A stretch of DNA of 59,106 bases. It comes from a bacterium (lineage in GTDB: Bacteria > Acidobacteriota > Thermoanaerobaculia > Multivoradales > JAHEKO01). The DNA lies in contig JAAENP010000013.1 of NCBI GenBank assembly GCA_024224155.1, forward strand, positions 1 through 59,106, in the 5' to 3' direction. Each line of letters begins with the position of its first letter. The first letter of the stretch is position 1. Below are positions 28,793 through 37,506 of the stretch, one piece after another. The notes beneath the pieces are model-generated. The model was not told the origin of the DNA. It made no database searches and saw nothing but the letters and a program-made list of their open reading frames with translations. Both the position numbers and the translations under genes were made by a program.

Positions 28793-30364
28793 ATGCAGTC
28801 GAATTCGCCGCCCCGTGTATGTTGTTTGTATGTGCCGTTATTCGCGCTGGCCGCCCGCCTTCGCTCCGAGCCCCAACTACTCGAAGAGGCGGTCGCGATC
28901 TTTCAGGGCAACGGCAGCGCTGCCCGCCTGATCGCGGCCACCCGGCGGGCGCGACGCGGCGCGCTGCGCCCGGGCATGACCCTCTCGCAAGCCCGCGCCC
29001 TGCTACCGAAGCTTCACGTCAGGGCGAGAGACCCGGAATGTGAAAGAACCGCCCAAGAAGCGCTACTCGAAGTCGCGGAAAGCTTTTCGCCTCGTGTCGA
29101 AGACGCCCGGGAAGGCGTCGTCTACCTCGATATCCAAGGTCTCGAGCGCCACTATGCGCCCGGAGATCTCGAGCGAGCCGAACGGCCCCGACTCTCCGAT
29201 CTCGCGCTCGCGGAGCTGGCGCTGGGGCGCGACCTGATGACAGATGCCGACCACAAGGCCGGCTTGCCTGCCTGGGCGGGTATCGCGTCGAGCAAGCTCG
29301 GCGCGAGGATCGCAGCGGAGCGGTTGCCCTCGCCCACGATCATCCCCGTCGATCAGGAGGCGGACTTCCTGGCTCCCCTCCCACTCGCTCACCTGTCACC
29401 CGAGGCTCACGTCTACGAAACGCTGTGCCGCTGGGGGATCCGTTCGATCGGGAGCTTTGCCGTCTTGTCGGCCAACGAAGTCGCCAGCCGCCTGGGCGAG
29501 GCCGGCCGACGACTTCACGAGCGAGCACGAGGCATCGACCCTCAGCCGCTCGTGCCCCACCCACCGCCCGAGGTCTTCGGCGAAGGAATGGATCTCGACT
29601 GGCCCCTGGTGTCGCTCGAGCCGTTTCTTTTTGTCGCCCGCGCGGCCCTCGGCCGTCTGTGCTCGCGCCTCGACTCGAGAGGGCTGGCCTGCATCCAGCT
29701 CGAGCTGTCCTTGCGCCTCGAGCCCGACGGGTTCTGCGACCGTTCGATTCTGCTGCCTGCTCCCAGCCGCGATGTGAAAACTCTGCTCACTCTGGTGCGG
29801 CTCGATTTGGAGCGCCAGCCACCCGGCGCGCCGGTGGTTGGTTTCACCTTCAAAGCCCATCCCGACCGGCCGCGCACCGCGCAGTTGACGCTACTCGGCC
29901 CCGCCGCACTGTCTCCCGACAAAATGGCCACGAGCCTGGCCCGTCTCTTCGCTCTACTCGGCTCGGAAGGCCTTGGCCACGGCAAGCCCATCGACAGCCA
30001 CTTGCCCAGCCGTTTCGAGATCTTCCAGTTCGAGCCACCCGATCCTCCCACCGTTCGTCCCGAGACTCCCCGCAGCAAGGGGCTCCTCGCGGTGCGCAGC
30101 CTCCGCCCTCCCGTCCCTCTGGTGGTTCGCAAAGCCGCCGGCAAACTTCTGGCGGTTCAGTCCCGTGCCGACCGGCGCCGCCCTCGACTCGGAGGTCGTA
30201 TTCGGATCGCATCAGGCCCATGGGCTATGGAAGAGAGCTGGTGGTCGGAGCGCGAAGCCGTCAGCCGGGACTACTGGGATATCGAGCTCGACAACGGCGG
30301 CATCTACCGGATCTTCCGAGATCAGCTCACTGGAGAATGGTTCGCCGACGGCATCTACGATTAG
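28793..30364 (+). CDS. imuB: ImuB, catalytically inactive Y-family polymerase homologue
   Basis: This is a 523-residue protein. The Y-family fold is recognisable: an N-terminal strand CCLYVPLFALAAR, then GMTLSQARALLP, VVYLDIQGLERHY, and a thumb region with LCRWGIRSIGSFAVLSANEVASRLG. The acidic residues needed for catalysis in Pol IV (DxD in the first strand, DE in SxDE) are missing, which is the mark of ImuB. A likely beta-clamp binding sequence, QLTLL (364-368), follows. ImuB bridges DnaE2 and the clamp in the mutasome. It begins 68 bases after imuA. Confidence 0.9.
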   Translation: MQSNSPPRVCCLYVPLFALAARLRSEPQLLEEAVAIFQGNGSAARLIAATRRARRGALRPGMTLSQARALLPKLHVRARDPECERTAQEALLEVAESFSPRVEDAREGVVYLDIQGLERHYAPGDLERAERPRLSDLALAELALGRDLMTDADHKAGLPAWAGIASSKLGARIAAERLPSPTIIPVDQEADFLAPLPLAHLSPEAHVYETLCRWGIRSIGSFAVLSANEVASRLGEAGRRLHERARGIDPQPLVPHPPPEVFGEGMDLDWPLVSLEPFLFVARAALGRLCSRLDSRGLACIQLELSLRLEPDGFCDRSILLPAPSRDVKTLLTLVRLDLERQPPGAPVVGFTFKAHPDRPRTAQLTLLGPAALSPDKMATSLARLFALLGSEGLGHGKPIDSHLPSRFEIFQFEPPDPPTVRPETPRSKGLLAVRSLRPPVPLVVRKAAGKLLAVQSRADRRRPRLGGRIRIASGPWAMEESWWSEREAVSRDYWDIELDNGGIYRIFRDQLTGEWFADGIYD

Positions 30365-30414
30365 CCTGGCTAAGAGCCTCTGTGACCAAATCAATACGAA
30401 CACGTCCGGTGCGT

Positions 30415-30423
30415 TGCTAGCGT
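30415..30423 (+). promoter_or_regulatory. Extended -10 promoter candidate for the PAS-GGDEF-EAL gene
   Basis: TGCTAGCGT lies 8 bases before the ATG at 30432, which would give an almost leaderless transcript. It matches the TGCTAG form seen elsewhere, without a clear -35. Confidence 0.3.
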
Positions 30424-30431
30424 GAACTTCC

Positions 30432-32477
30432 ATGGCCAAGGAATTGGTGCACCAACAGCTGCTACGCCTGGAAAAGGCCCTCGATACGATGCAGGTCGGC
30501 GTCACGCTCACCGACGTCAACCGGCGCATCGTCTACGTCAACCGGGCCGAAGCGGAGATGCACGGCTACACCAAAGAGGAGCTGATCGGTGAGGATGCGA
30601 CGATTCTCGCGCCCGAGAAGATCCGCACCAAGCCGATGGATGTCGAGACCCTCAAGCAGCTCAAGAGCTGGCGCCGCGAAAGTGTCAACGAGCGTAAAGA
30701 CGGTTCGACCTTTCCGGTCGAAGTGCTCTCCGACGTGGTCATGAACGCCCAAGGCGCTCCTATCGGCCTGGTGACGATCGCGCGCAACATCACCGAACAG
30801 AAGCGCGCGGAAGCCAAGCTCATGGAAAGCGAGCAACGCTACGCCCTCGCCGTTCAAGGAGCGAACGACGGGATCTGGGATTGGAGTCTTCAAACCGACC
30901 GGATCTACTTCTCCGATCGCTGGAAGTTGATGCTCGGCTACGCGCCCGAAGAGATCGAGCAAACGCCCGAGGAGTGGTGGTCCAGAGTTCACCCCGACGA
31001 CATCGACCGACTGAAGCGAGACCTCGGAGAGCATCTCGAAGGGGCCACTCAGCAGTTTCACACGGAGCACCGCATGCTCCATCGCGATGGCGATCATCGC
31101 TGGATGCTGGCCCGCGGCGTCGTCGTCCGCGACGGCCAGGGCGTGCCGGTCCGGATCGCCGGCTCGCTCACCGACGTCACCGATCGCAAGGTCCACGACC
31201 CCCTGACCGGACTACCCAACCGAGCGCTCCTGCTCGATCGATTGAAGAGCGCACTGCGGCGGCAGCGCCGCCAGCAGGGCCAGGTATGCGCGATCCTGTT
31301 TCTCGACCTGGATCGGTTCAAGGTGGTCAACGACAGCCTCGGACACCCGGCAGGAGATCTGCTCCTGCAAAGCGTCGCGCGGGTTCTGCGCACCGTTCTG
31401 CGACCGAGCGACACCGTCGCCCGCATGGGAGGCGACGAGTTCACCATTCTCCTCGACGAAGTCACCGAGGAAGGAAGCGCGAGCCAGGTCGCCGAGCGCG
31501 TGCTCGCCGAGCTCGGTCAGCCCTTCTTGGTCGGCGAGCAAGAGGTCTTCACAACCGCGAGCATCGGCATCGCGTTCAGCTCGACCGGTTACGAGGACCC
31601 GGAGGACCTGCTCCGGGACGCGGACACCGCCATGTACCGCGCGAAATCGCAGGGCACCGGTCGATACCAGGTCTTCGACCGCCACATGCGCCGCCAGGCG
31701 GTCGATCAACTGCGCGTGGAAACCGACCTCCGGCACGCGCTCGAGCGCGGAGAGTTCGAGGTCTATTACCAGCCCATTCTCGACCTGCAGACGGACACGA
31801 TCGTCGGCATGGAAGCGCTGATTCGCTGGAATCACCCCGAGCGCGGTCTGCTGCGCCCGCACGACTTCATTGAAACAGCCGAAGAAACCGGCCTGATCCT
31901 ACCCATCGGCCGCTGGGTGCTGGCGGAGGCCTGCCACCAGCTTGCGAGGTGGCGGCACAAAGGGGACCCGGCCGCGGGGTGGAAGGTGAGCGTCAATCTC
32001 TCACCCAAACAGTTCAACCATCCCAGATTGGTGCGTGACGTGACGGCGGCAGTCGAGGGCGCGGGAGTCGAGCCAAGCCGGCTCCAGCTCGAAATCACCG
32101 AAAGCACCTTTATCGAGAATCTCGAGGGCACCTCCTCGATTATCGAGGCGTTGCGCAAGATGGGAGTCGCGGTCGCCATCGACGATTTCGGGACCGGCTA
32201 CTCGTCTCTCGGTTATCTCGATCGCCTGCCGATCGACATCCTCAAGATCGACCGTTCTTTCATCAGCAAGCTCGGAATGTCGGGCGGCAAGGGCGAGATG
32301 GTCGAGACCATCCTGAGGATGGCCCAGAATCTCGAGATCGAGGTCGTCGCCGAGGGCGTCGAGACCGACAACCAGCTGAATACACTCAAGCAGTTGCAGT
32401 GCGGATTCATGCAGGGGTATCTGTTCAGCCGCCCGGCAACGGCCGAGGAGATTGAGTCCCGGTTCGCAGGCGACTGA
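30432..32477 (+). CDS. PAS-PAS-GGDEF-EAL bifunctional c-di-GMP enzyme
   Basis: This is a 681-residue cytoplasmic protein. Two PAS domains (about 10-128 and 135-255, each ending in an ITEQKRAE or VTDRK type junction) precede a GGDEF domain with an intact RMGGDEF and an RxxD (RPSD) inhibition site at the usual spacing. The EAL domain is also complete: MEALIRW, VNLSPKQF, EITES, IDDFGTGYSS, LKIDRSF and AEGVET. Both synthesis and breakdown of c-di-GMP are possible. It sits between imuB and dnaE2, 67 bases after imuB and 38 before dnaE2. Confidence 0.95.
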   Translation: MAKELVHQQLLRLEKALDTMQVGVTLTDVNRRIVYVNRAEAEMHGYTKEELIGEDATILAPEKIRTKPMDVETLKQLKSWRRESVNERKDGSTFPVEVLSDVVMNAQGAPIGLVTIARNITEQKRAEAKLMESEQRYALAVQGANDGIWDWSLQTDRIYFSDRWKLMLGYAPEEIEQTPEEWWSRVHPDDIDRLKRDLGEHLEGATQQFHTEHRMLHRDGDHRWMLARGVVVRDGQGVPVRIAGSLTDVTDRKVHDPLTGLPNRALLLDRLKSALRRQRRQQGQVCAILFLDLDRFKVVNDSLGHPAGDLLLQSVARVLRTVLRPSDTVARMGGDEFTILLDEVTEEGSASQVAERVLAELGQPFLVGEQEVFTTASIGIAFSSTGYEDPEDLLRDADTAMYRAKSQGTGRYQVFDRHMRRQAVDQLRVETDLRHALERGEFEVYYQPILDLQTDTIVGMEALIRWNHPERGLLRPHDFIETAEETGLILPIGRWVLAEACHQLARWRHKGDPAAGWKVSVNLSPKQFNHPRLVRDVTAAVEGAGVEPSRLQLEITESTFIENLEGTSSIIEALRKMGVAVAIDDFGTGYSSLGYLDRLPIDILKIDRSFISKLGMSGGKGEMVETILRMAQNLEIEVVAEGVETDNQLNTLKQLQCGFMQGYLFSRPATAEEIESRFAGD

Positions 32478-32480
32478 GTC

Positions 32481-32509
32481 TTGATTTACGCCTTATTTTC
32501 GCTTAACCT
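32481..32509 (+). promoter_or_regulatory. dnaE2 promoter with SOS-type operator candidate
   Basis: TTGATT (32481-32486) and TAACCT (32504-32509) are spaced 17 bases. The spacer has TTACGC (32486-32491) and TTTCGC (32497-32502), 11 bases apart, aligning base for base with the imuA promoter. The expected start of transcription is at or next to the ATG at 32516, so the mRNA may be leaderless. Confidence 0.7.
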
Positions 32510-32515
32510 GTTGCG

Positions 32516-35500
32516 ATGGCGGCTCGTCATCATGGCGGGAGTCGGCGAGACAAAGGCCCGCCCGCTCGGGACTTCGGCTACGGCCTGGAGTGGCTGCGCA
32601 CGTCTCCCGGAGCTCGCAAGGAAAAGGTCAAAGAGCGCTACTATGCCCCGCAAGGCTCGCATCGTGGTCGCCTTCCCTACTTCGAGTTGCACGCGGCCTC
32701 GGCGTTCTCTTTTCTCGAAGGGGGCTCCCTTCCCGAGGATCTGATCGCGCGCGCGGCCGAGCTCGGGCTCGGCGCCGTCGCCCTGGTCGACCGCAACGGG
32801 GTCTATGGCGCGCCCCGTTTCCACCAAGCCGCCCAAAAAGCCGGGATCAAGGCCCTGGTAGGAGCCGAGGTGACCTTGGCGGCGAACGCCCCCAAGGTCA
32901 TTCCGAGCGTAGCGAGGCATCCCTCCAAGCCACCGACAAACACAAACCGAACGGTTGGCGAGAGATCCCTCGCTGCGCTCGGGATGAGTCGGGCAGCTGA
33001 AGCTGCCCGACTCACTCTCCTGGTCGCCAGCCGCACCGGTTACCGCAATCTGTGCAGGCTCTCGACCGCCATGGCGCGCGACCACCCCAAGGGCGAGGCC
33101 GTGGCGAACTGGGAGCTGATCGAACGCTATAGCCGCGGTCTCCACTGCCTGGCGGGTGGACCGCAAGGCTTGATTGCCGACGCCCTGGCTTCAACCGGCC
33201 CCAAAAACGGCAAGTCGCCCGCTCCGGATAGCGCACGGAAGGTTCTGGAACGCCTCCGAGGGCTCTTCCCCGGACGTTTGCACATCGAGATCCAGCGCCA
33301 CCGGCAGCCCCGCCAGGAAGCACGAAACTATTTCCTCCTCGAACAAGCCCGCGCGCATCGTATTCCGATCGTGGCCACCAACGGGGTTCGTTACGCCCGC
33401 CCGGACGATCGCCGGCTCTACGATGTGCTGACCGCGGTTCGGCACCACACCACGCTCGACCAGGCCGGACGGTTGCTCGACGCCAACCGGGAACGCCATC
33501 TCAAAAGCGCCGCGGAGATGGCCGAGTTGTTCGCCGATCTACCCGAAGCCCTGCACCAGACCGTGGAGCTCGCCGAGAGTCTCGACTTCACGCTTTCCGA
33601 CCTCGGTTATCGCTTCCCCGACTATCCCCTGCCACCCGGTGAAACCGAAATGTCGTATCTGCGCCACATCACCTGGAACGAAGCCCGCGCTCGATTCCGA
33701 CCGCTCACCTCGCGCGCGCAAAGACAGATCGAGCACGAGTTGGCGATGATCGAAAGACTCGAACTGGCCGGATACTTCCTGATCGTCTGGGACATCATTC
33801 AGTTCTGCAAGCGCGAGAACATCTTGGCTCAAGGCCGGGGCTCGGCCGCAAACAGCGCCGTCTGCTATGCGCTCTCGATCACCGCGGTCGATCCGGTCAA
33901 GATGGAGCTGCTCTTCGAGCGATTTCTCTCCGAAGAGCGCGGCGAATGGCCGGACATCGATCTCGATCTTCCCTCCGGCGATCAACGCGAGAAGGTCATC
34001 CAGTACGTCTACCGGCGCTACGGACCCCACGGGGCCGCGATGACGGCCAATGTCATCACCTACCGCAATCGCTCGGCCGCCAGGGAAGTGGCCAAGGCCC
34101 TGGGTTTCTCGCTCGAACAACAGAACAAGCTGTCCAAGCAGCTGGGCAGCTGGCACTACGATCTCGTGCGCGGCGACCCCAAGTCGATGGCCGACGAGTT
34201 GAAGGCCGCCGGCTTCGACCCGGACAGCCCGCGGATTCGCCATTTCGCCGAGATGTGGCGTCGCATTCACAATATCCCGCGCCACCTGGGCCAGCATTCC
34301 GGCGGAATGGTGATCGCCGCCGGCCGTCTCGACGAAGTCGTACCGCTCGAGCCGGCGGCGATGGAAGATCGAGTCGTCGTCCAGTGGGACAAGGACGATT
34401 GCGCCGATCTCGGCATCATCAAGGTCGACCTTCTGGGACTGGGCATGCTGCAAGCGCTCGAAGAGGTTATTCCGCTGATCAAAACTCACGAGAACAAGGA
34501 CATCGACCTCGCCCATCTGCCCGCGGATGATCCGGCCACCTACAAGATGCTGCGCGAAGCCGACACGGTCGGCGTCTTTCAGGTCGAAAGCCGCGCCCAG
34601 ATGGCATCGCTACCGCGCAACCAGCCCGAGCGGTTCTATGACCTCGTGATCCAGGTCGCCATCATCCGACCGGGCCCAATTGTCGGCGGCATGGTAAATC
34701 CCTATTTCGAGCGCCGCCTCGGCCGGCAGCCGGTCGAGTACGCCCACCCTTGCCTCGAGCCGATCTTGAAACGCACCCTGGGAGTCCCTATCTTTCAAGA
34801 ACAGATCTTGCGCATCGCCATGGAAGCGGCCGGCTTCTCCGGTGGCGAAGCCGAGGAACTGCGCCGCGCCATGGGCTTCAAGCGCTCGACCGAGCGCATG
34901 CACACGATCGAGCAGAACCTGCGCCAGGGCATGACCGAGCGCGGTATTACCGGCGATACCCAGGACGCGATCGTCAAATCCATCACATCATTCGCTCTCT
35001 ACGGGTTCCCGGAATCGCATGCGGCGAGCTTCGCGCTGATCGCGTACGCCAGCGCGTACCTGAGATGCCATCACCCCGCCGCCTTTTGTGTGGCGCTGCT
35101 CAACGCCTGGCCGATGGGCTTCTATCACCCCGCCACCCTGGTCAAGGACGCCCAGCGGCACGGGGTCGAAGCCAGGCCGGCGGATGTCAACTTCTCGGAC
35201 TGGAAATGCCGCTGCGAAGAGGGCGCCATACGGCTCGGCCTGCGTTACATCCACGGACTGCGCAAGCAATCCGGCGAGAGTATCGAAAATGCTCGAACCA
35301 CCGGGCCGTTCAAGGACGCCGCCGACCTGGCCCGCCGATGCGATCTGCGCGAAGACGAGCTGACTCACCTCGCCGAAGCCGGTGCCCTGGCTTCTCTGGG
35401 GCTCACGCGGCGGCAGGCCCTATGGCAGGTAGCCTGGGAGTCCAAACCCAGCGCGCCTTTGTTTCGAGACGGCGATAGGGAACAAGGCCGCGCGACTTCG

Positions 35501-35929
35501 AGCCCATTGCCGGAGATGTCGGCTATCGAAGAGACCTTCGCGGACTACTCCACTACCGGCATCACGACCGGAGTGCATCCCTTGGCCCATATTCGAAAAA
35601 GCCTCAGCAGGCAGGGGATCCTGCAGACGGCGACGGTGGGAAAGGTCCGCAACGGAGAGAGAGTCCGAACCGCAGGGACGGTCATCGTCCGCCAGCGCCC
35701 GGGGACCGCAAAGGGCGTGCTTTTCATCACCTTGGAAGACGAATCCGGGATGGTGCAAGCCATCGTTCGGCCCGACTTGCTCCGGAAGCACCGCAAGACT
35801 CTGATCGGAAGTCCGGGACTGATCGTCGAAGGAACCGTTCAGCACCGGGACGGCTCGCTTTCGATCCAGGGCGAACGATTCTGGCCTTTACCGGAGATCG
35901 CCCCGACACCCAGCCACGACTTTCGCTAG
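32516..35929 (+). CDS. dnaE2: Error-prone DNA polymerase DnaE2 (ImuC)
   Basis: This is a 1137-residue replicase alpha-like subunit that performs damage-induced mutagenic synthesis with ImuA and ImuB. The PHP domain (about 55-330) starts ELHAASAFSFLEGGSLPEDL. The polymerase core has the catalytic acidic set in WPDIDLDLPSGDQREKV (D480, D482). Fingers, helix-hairpin-helix and OB domains follow, and the C-terminus ends SHDFR, typical of the family. The protein is longer than usual partly because residues about 128-166 are encoded by a palindromic repeat. The N-terminal 50 residues are basic and poorly conserved in appearance, so a later start is possible. Confidence 0.95.
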   Translation: MAARHHGGSRRDKGPPARDFGYGLEWLRTSPGARKEKVKERYYAPQGSHRGRLPYFELHAASAFSFLEGGSLPEDLIARAAELGLGAVALVDRNGVYGAPRFHQAAQKAGIKALVGAEVTLAANAPKVIPSVARHPSKPPTNTNRTVGERSLAALGMSRAAEAARLTLLVASRTGYRNLCRLSTAMARDHPKGEAVANWELIERYSRGLHCLAGGPQGLIADALASTGPKNGKSPAPDSARKVLERLRGLFPGRLHIEIQRHRQPRQEARNYFLLEQARAHRIPIVATNGVRYARPDDRRLYDVLTAVRHHTTLDQAGRLLDANRERHLKSAAEMAELFADLPEALHQTVELAESLDFTLSDLGYRFPDYPLPPGETEMSYLRHITWNEARARFRPLTSRAQRQIEHELAMIERLELAGYFLIVWDIIQFCKRENILAQGRGSAANSAVCYALSITAVDPVKMELLFERFLSEERGEWPDIDLDLPSGDQREKVIQYVYRRYGPHGAAMTANVITYRNRSAAREVAKALGFSLEQQNKLSKQLGSWHYDLVRGDPKSMADELKAAGFDPDSPRIRHFAEMWRRIHNIPRHLGQHSGGMVIAAGRLDEVVPLEPAAMEDRVVVQWDKDDCADLGIIKVDLLGLGMLQALEEVIPLIKTHENKDIDLAHLPADDPATYKMLREADTVGVFQVESRAQMASLPRNQPERFYDLVIQVAIIRPGPIVGGMVNPYFERRLGRQPVEYAHPCLEPILKRTLGVPIFQEQILRIAMEAAGFSGGEAEELRRAMGFKRSTERMHTIEQNLRQGMTERGITGDTQDAIVKSITSFALYGFPESHAASFALIAYASAYLRCHHPAAFCVALLNAWPMGFYHPATLVKDAQRHGVEARPADVNFSDWKCRCEEGAIRLGLRYIHGLRKQSGESIENARTTGPFKDAADLARRCDLREDELTHLAEAGALASLGLTRRQALWQVAWESKPSAPLFRDGDREQGRATSSPLPEMSAIEETFADYSTTGITTGVHPLAHIRKSLSRQGILQTATVGKVRNGERVRTAGTVIVRQRPGTAKGVLFITLEDESGMVQAIVRPDLLRKHRKTLIGSPGLIVEGTVQHRDGSLSIQGERFWPLPEIAPTPSHDFR
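32898..33013 (+). repeat. Palindromic repeat inserted in frame in dnaE2
   Basis: The left arm at 32898-32921 (TCATTCCGAGCGTAGCGAGG...) pairs with 32964-32987, matching at 21 of 24 positions. It is followed by a perfect 13-base inverted repeat (GAGTCGGGCAGCT, 32986-33013). The encoded peptide reads VIPSVARHPSKPPTNTNR... then SLAALGMSRAAEAA. Repeats of this ATTCCGAGCG-AGCGAGG type are widespread in bacterial intergenic DNA. Here the frame stays open through the insert. Confidence 0.85.
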
Positions 35930-35959
35930 CGCGAAGGCATCCGAAAGACTCAGAACAGC

Positions 35960-35965
35960 TAAACT
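35960..35965 (+). promoter_or_regulatory. -10 candidate for the DUF4388 gene
   Basis: TAAACT lies 43 bases before the ATG at 36009. It is preceded by AGC rather than TG and no -35 is clear. Confidence 0.25.
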
Positions 35966-36008
35966 AGGCCATTCCACGGCGCACAGTACGCCGAAGAGCC
36001 CTCACACA

Positions 36009-37076
36009 ATGAGTTTCGTCGGCCGTCTCGATCAGTTCCAACTCGCAGATCTACTGCAGATCGTCGCTTCCAATCGCAAGACCGGCAAGCTCAACCTGAC
36101 ACGCAGCGACGCCGAGGGCATCATCGTCTTTCGCGAGGGCGAGATCGTCTATGCCTCGAGCTCGGCCGCCCGCGAGACGCTCGGGCATCTCCTTCTCTGC
36201 GGCGGCTTGATCTCTCAGGATCAGCTGGTCGAGGCTCTGGAGATTCAACACTCGGACGCAACCGAACAACGCTTGGGCACGATCCTGATCGACGCCGGGC
36301 ACGTCACCTCAAAGGACCTGGAGCAAGTGCTGCGCCAGCAACTGGAAAAGGTCCTGAGCGAGTTTCTGCAATGGCAACAGGGCTTCTTCAAGTTCGAGCC
36401 TTTCGAGCTCATCGACCACGGCGAGATCAGCATCGACACCGGCGACCTCTTGCTCGCCCAGGGGGTCTCACCGGGCGAAGTCCTGGAGGAGCTCGAGGCG
36501 AAGCTCGCCGAAGAAGAGGCAATCGACCTGGACGATCTCAACGCGCAGTCCGGCACTCAGCGGCTCGTCGGTCTCCGGGCCCTGATGGAAGAGATCAGAT
36601 CGCCCGAATTCACGGGCGAAGTGACCTCGGCACTGATCGAGTTCGGCAAGGGCGTGTTCGCCCGCGGCGTGCTGTTTATTCTGAGCCAGGGCAACTTCGT
36701 GAGCATGGGGCACTTCGGCTTCGCAGACGGCGAAGGTCCCGGCCGGGGCAGTCTCAAGCTACCCAAGAACCAGCCTTCGATTCTCTCGCGGGCGGCCGAG
36801 GGCCGGACGACCCAGCGCGGCAAGATGGAGCGGCTCGAATGGAACCTCTACCTGCTGAGCCACTTGGGCGGGATTCAGCCAACCGAGTCCGCGGCCCTGC
36901 CCCTGCTCCTCAACGGCGAGACCATGCTGGTGCTCTATGGCGACAACGCCGGTCACGCCCGCCCGATCGGCAGCCTCGACGACTTCGAGCTGCTCTTGCT
37001 GCAGGCCGGCCTGGCGATGGAAAAACAGCTGCTTGAAAAGCGAATCGAGCAGTTCGAGAAGCTGCGCCGCAGCTAG
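36009..37076 (+). CDS. DUF4388 (PATAN-type) regulatory protein
   Basis: This 355-residue cytoplasmic protein begins MSFVGRLDQFQLADLLQIVASNRKTGKL, the typical opening of DUF4388/PATAN domains found in response-regulator and gliding-motility proteins. A middle helical region (QRLGTILIDAGHVTSKDLEQVLRQQL) resembles the type IV pilus/GspE N-terminal fold. The last 150 residues look like a degenerate GAF-type sensor (GVLFILSQGNFVSMGHFGF...MLVLYGDNAGHARPIGSLDDFELLLLQAGLAME). It may be an adaptor for motility or secretion control. The stop is 12 bases from the convergent lasso-type precursor. Confidence 0.8.
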   Translation: MSFVGRLDQFQLADLLQIVASNRKTGKLNLTRSDAEGIIVFREGEIVYASSSAARETLGHLLLCGGLISQDQLVEALEIQHSDATEQRLGTILIDAGHVTSKDLEQVLRQQLEKVLSEFLQWQQGFFKFEPFELIDHGEISIDTGDLLLAQGVSPGEVLEELEAKLAEEEAIDLDDLNAQSGTQRLVGLRALMEEIRSPEFTGEVTSALIEFGKGVFARGVLFILSQGNFVSMGHFGFADGEGPGRGSLKLPKNQPSILSRAAEGRTTQRGKMERLEWNLYLLSHLGGIQPTESAALPLLLNGETMLVLYGDNAGHARPIGSLDDFELLLLQAGLAMEKQLLEKRIEQFEKLRRS

Positions 37077-37088
37077 CCCGAGGAACGC

Positions 37089-37319
37089 CTAGACGAGAGG
37101 ATTCTGGGAGAACATGTCGCCGCTGTCGCCGACGCCTGGAGAGCCGCCGAGTGTGAGGGTTCGCAGGTCGCCGTGGCGTTCGAGCCTGGGGGACTTGTAG
37201 CGCCGCTTCTCCGATCGAGCGAGGCGCGCAACCGCAAGAGCACCACGGCCGTCCTCCAGCCCGGCCGGACCGGTGCCCCGCGGGTGGCTTACTTTCAATC
37301 GGGGTCTTGCCGGTGACAC
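37089..37319 (-). CDS. Putative orphan lasso-peptide-like RiPP precursor
   Basis: This is a 76-residue peptide with a GTG start preceded by a strong ribosome site (GGAGGAG, about 6 bases away). The end of the leader matches the lasso recognition pattern YxxPxLxxxGxxxxxTx: Y41, P44, L46, G50 and T56 at position -2. The predicted core is GGSPGVGDSGDMFSQNPLV (58-76). Core Gly1 and Asp8 (D65) are correctly placed for an eight-residue macrolactam ring. The leader is unusually long. No lasso cyclase, B1/B2 protease or RRE gene is present in the window, so it is an orphan or is matured in trans. The product and its ring are inference. Confidence 0.65.
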   Translation of the reverse strand: MSPARPRLKVSHPRGTGPAGLEDGRGALAVARLARSEKRRYKSPRLERHGDLRTLTLGGSPGVGDSGDMFSQNPLV

Positions 37320-37506
37320 GTACTCTCCTCCGCCTTCGATTATCGGCGCCGGCCGCAGATCCCGACAGCGGGGAAAACCTGGTTCGAACGTAGGACAAAG
37401 GACGACTCCACCCGTATCAAGAGCAACTCGAACGGGCGCCGGTCCGCCCCGGGCGAGGGGGTACTCGGTCTCACCGAGAACGCGGGCAGATCTGTGCCGC
37501 CGCGCA

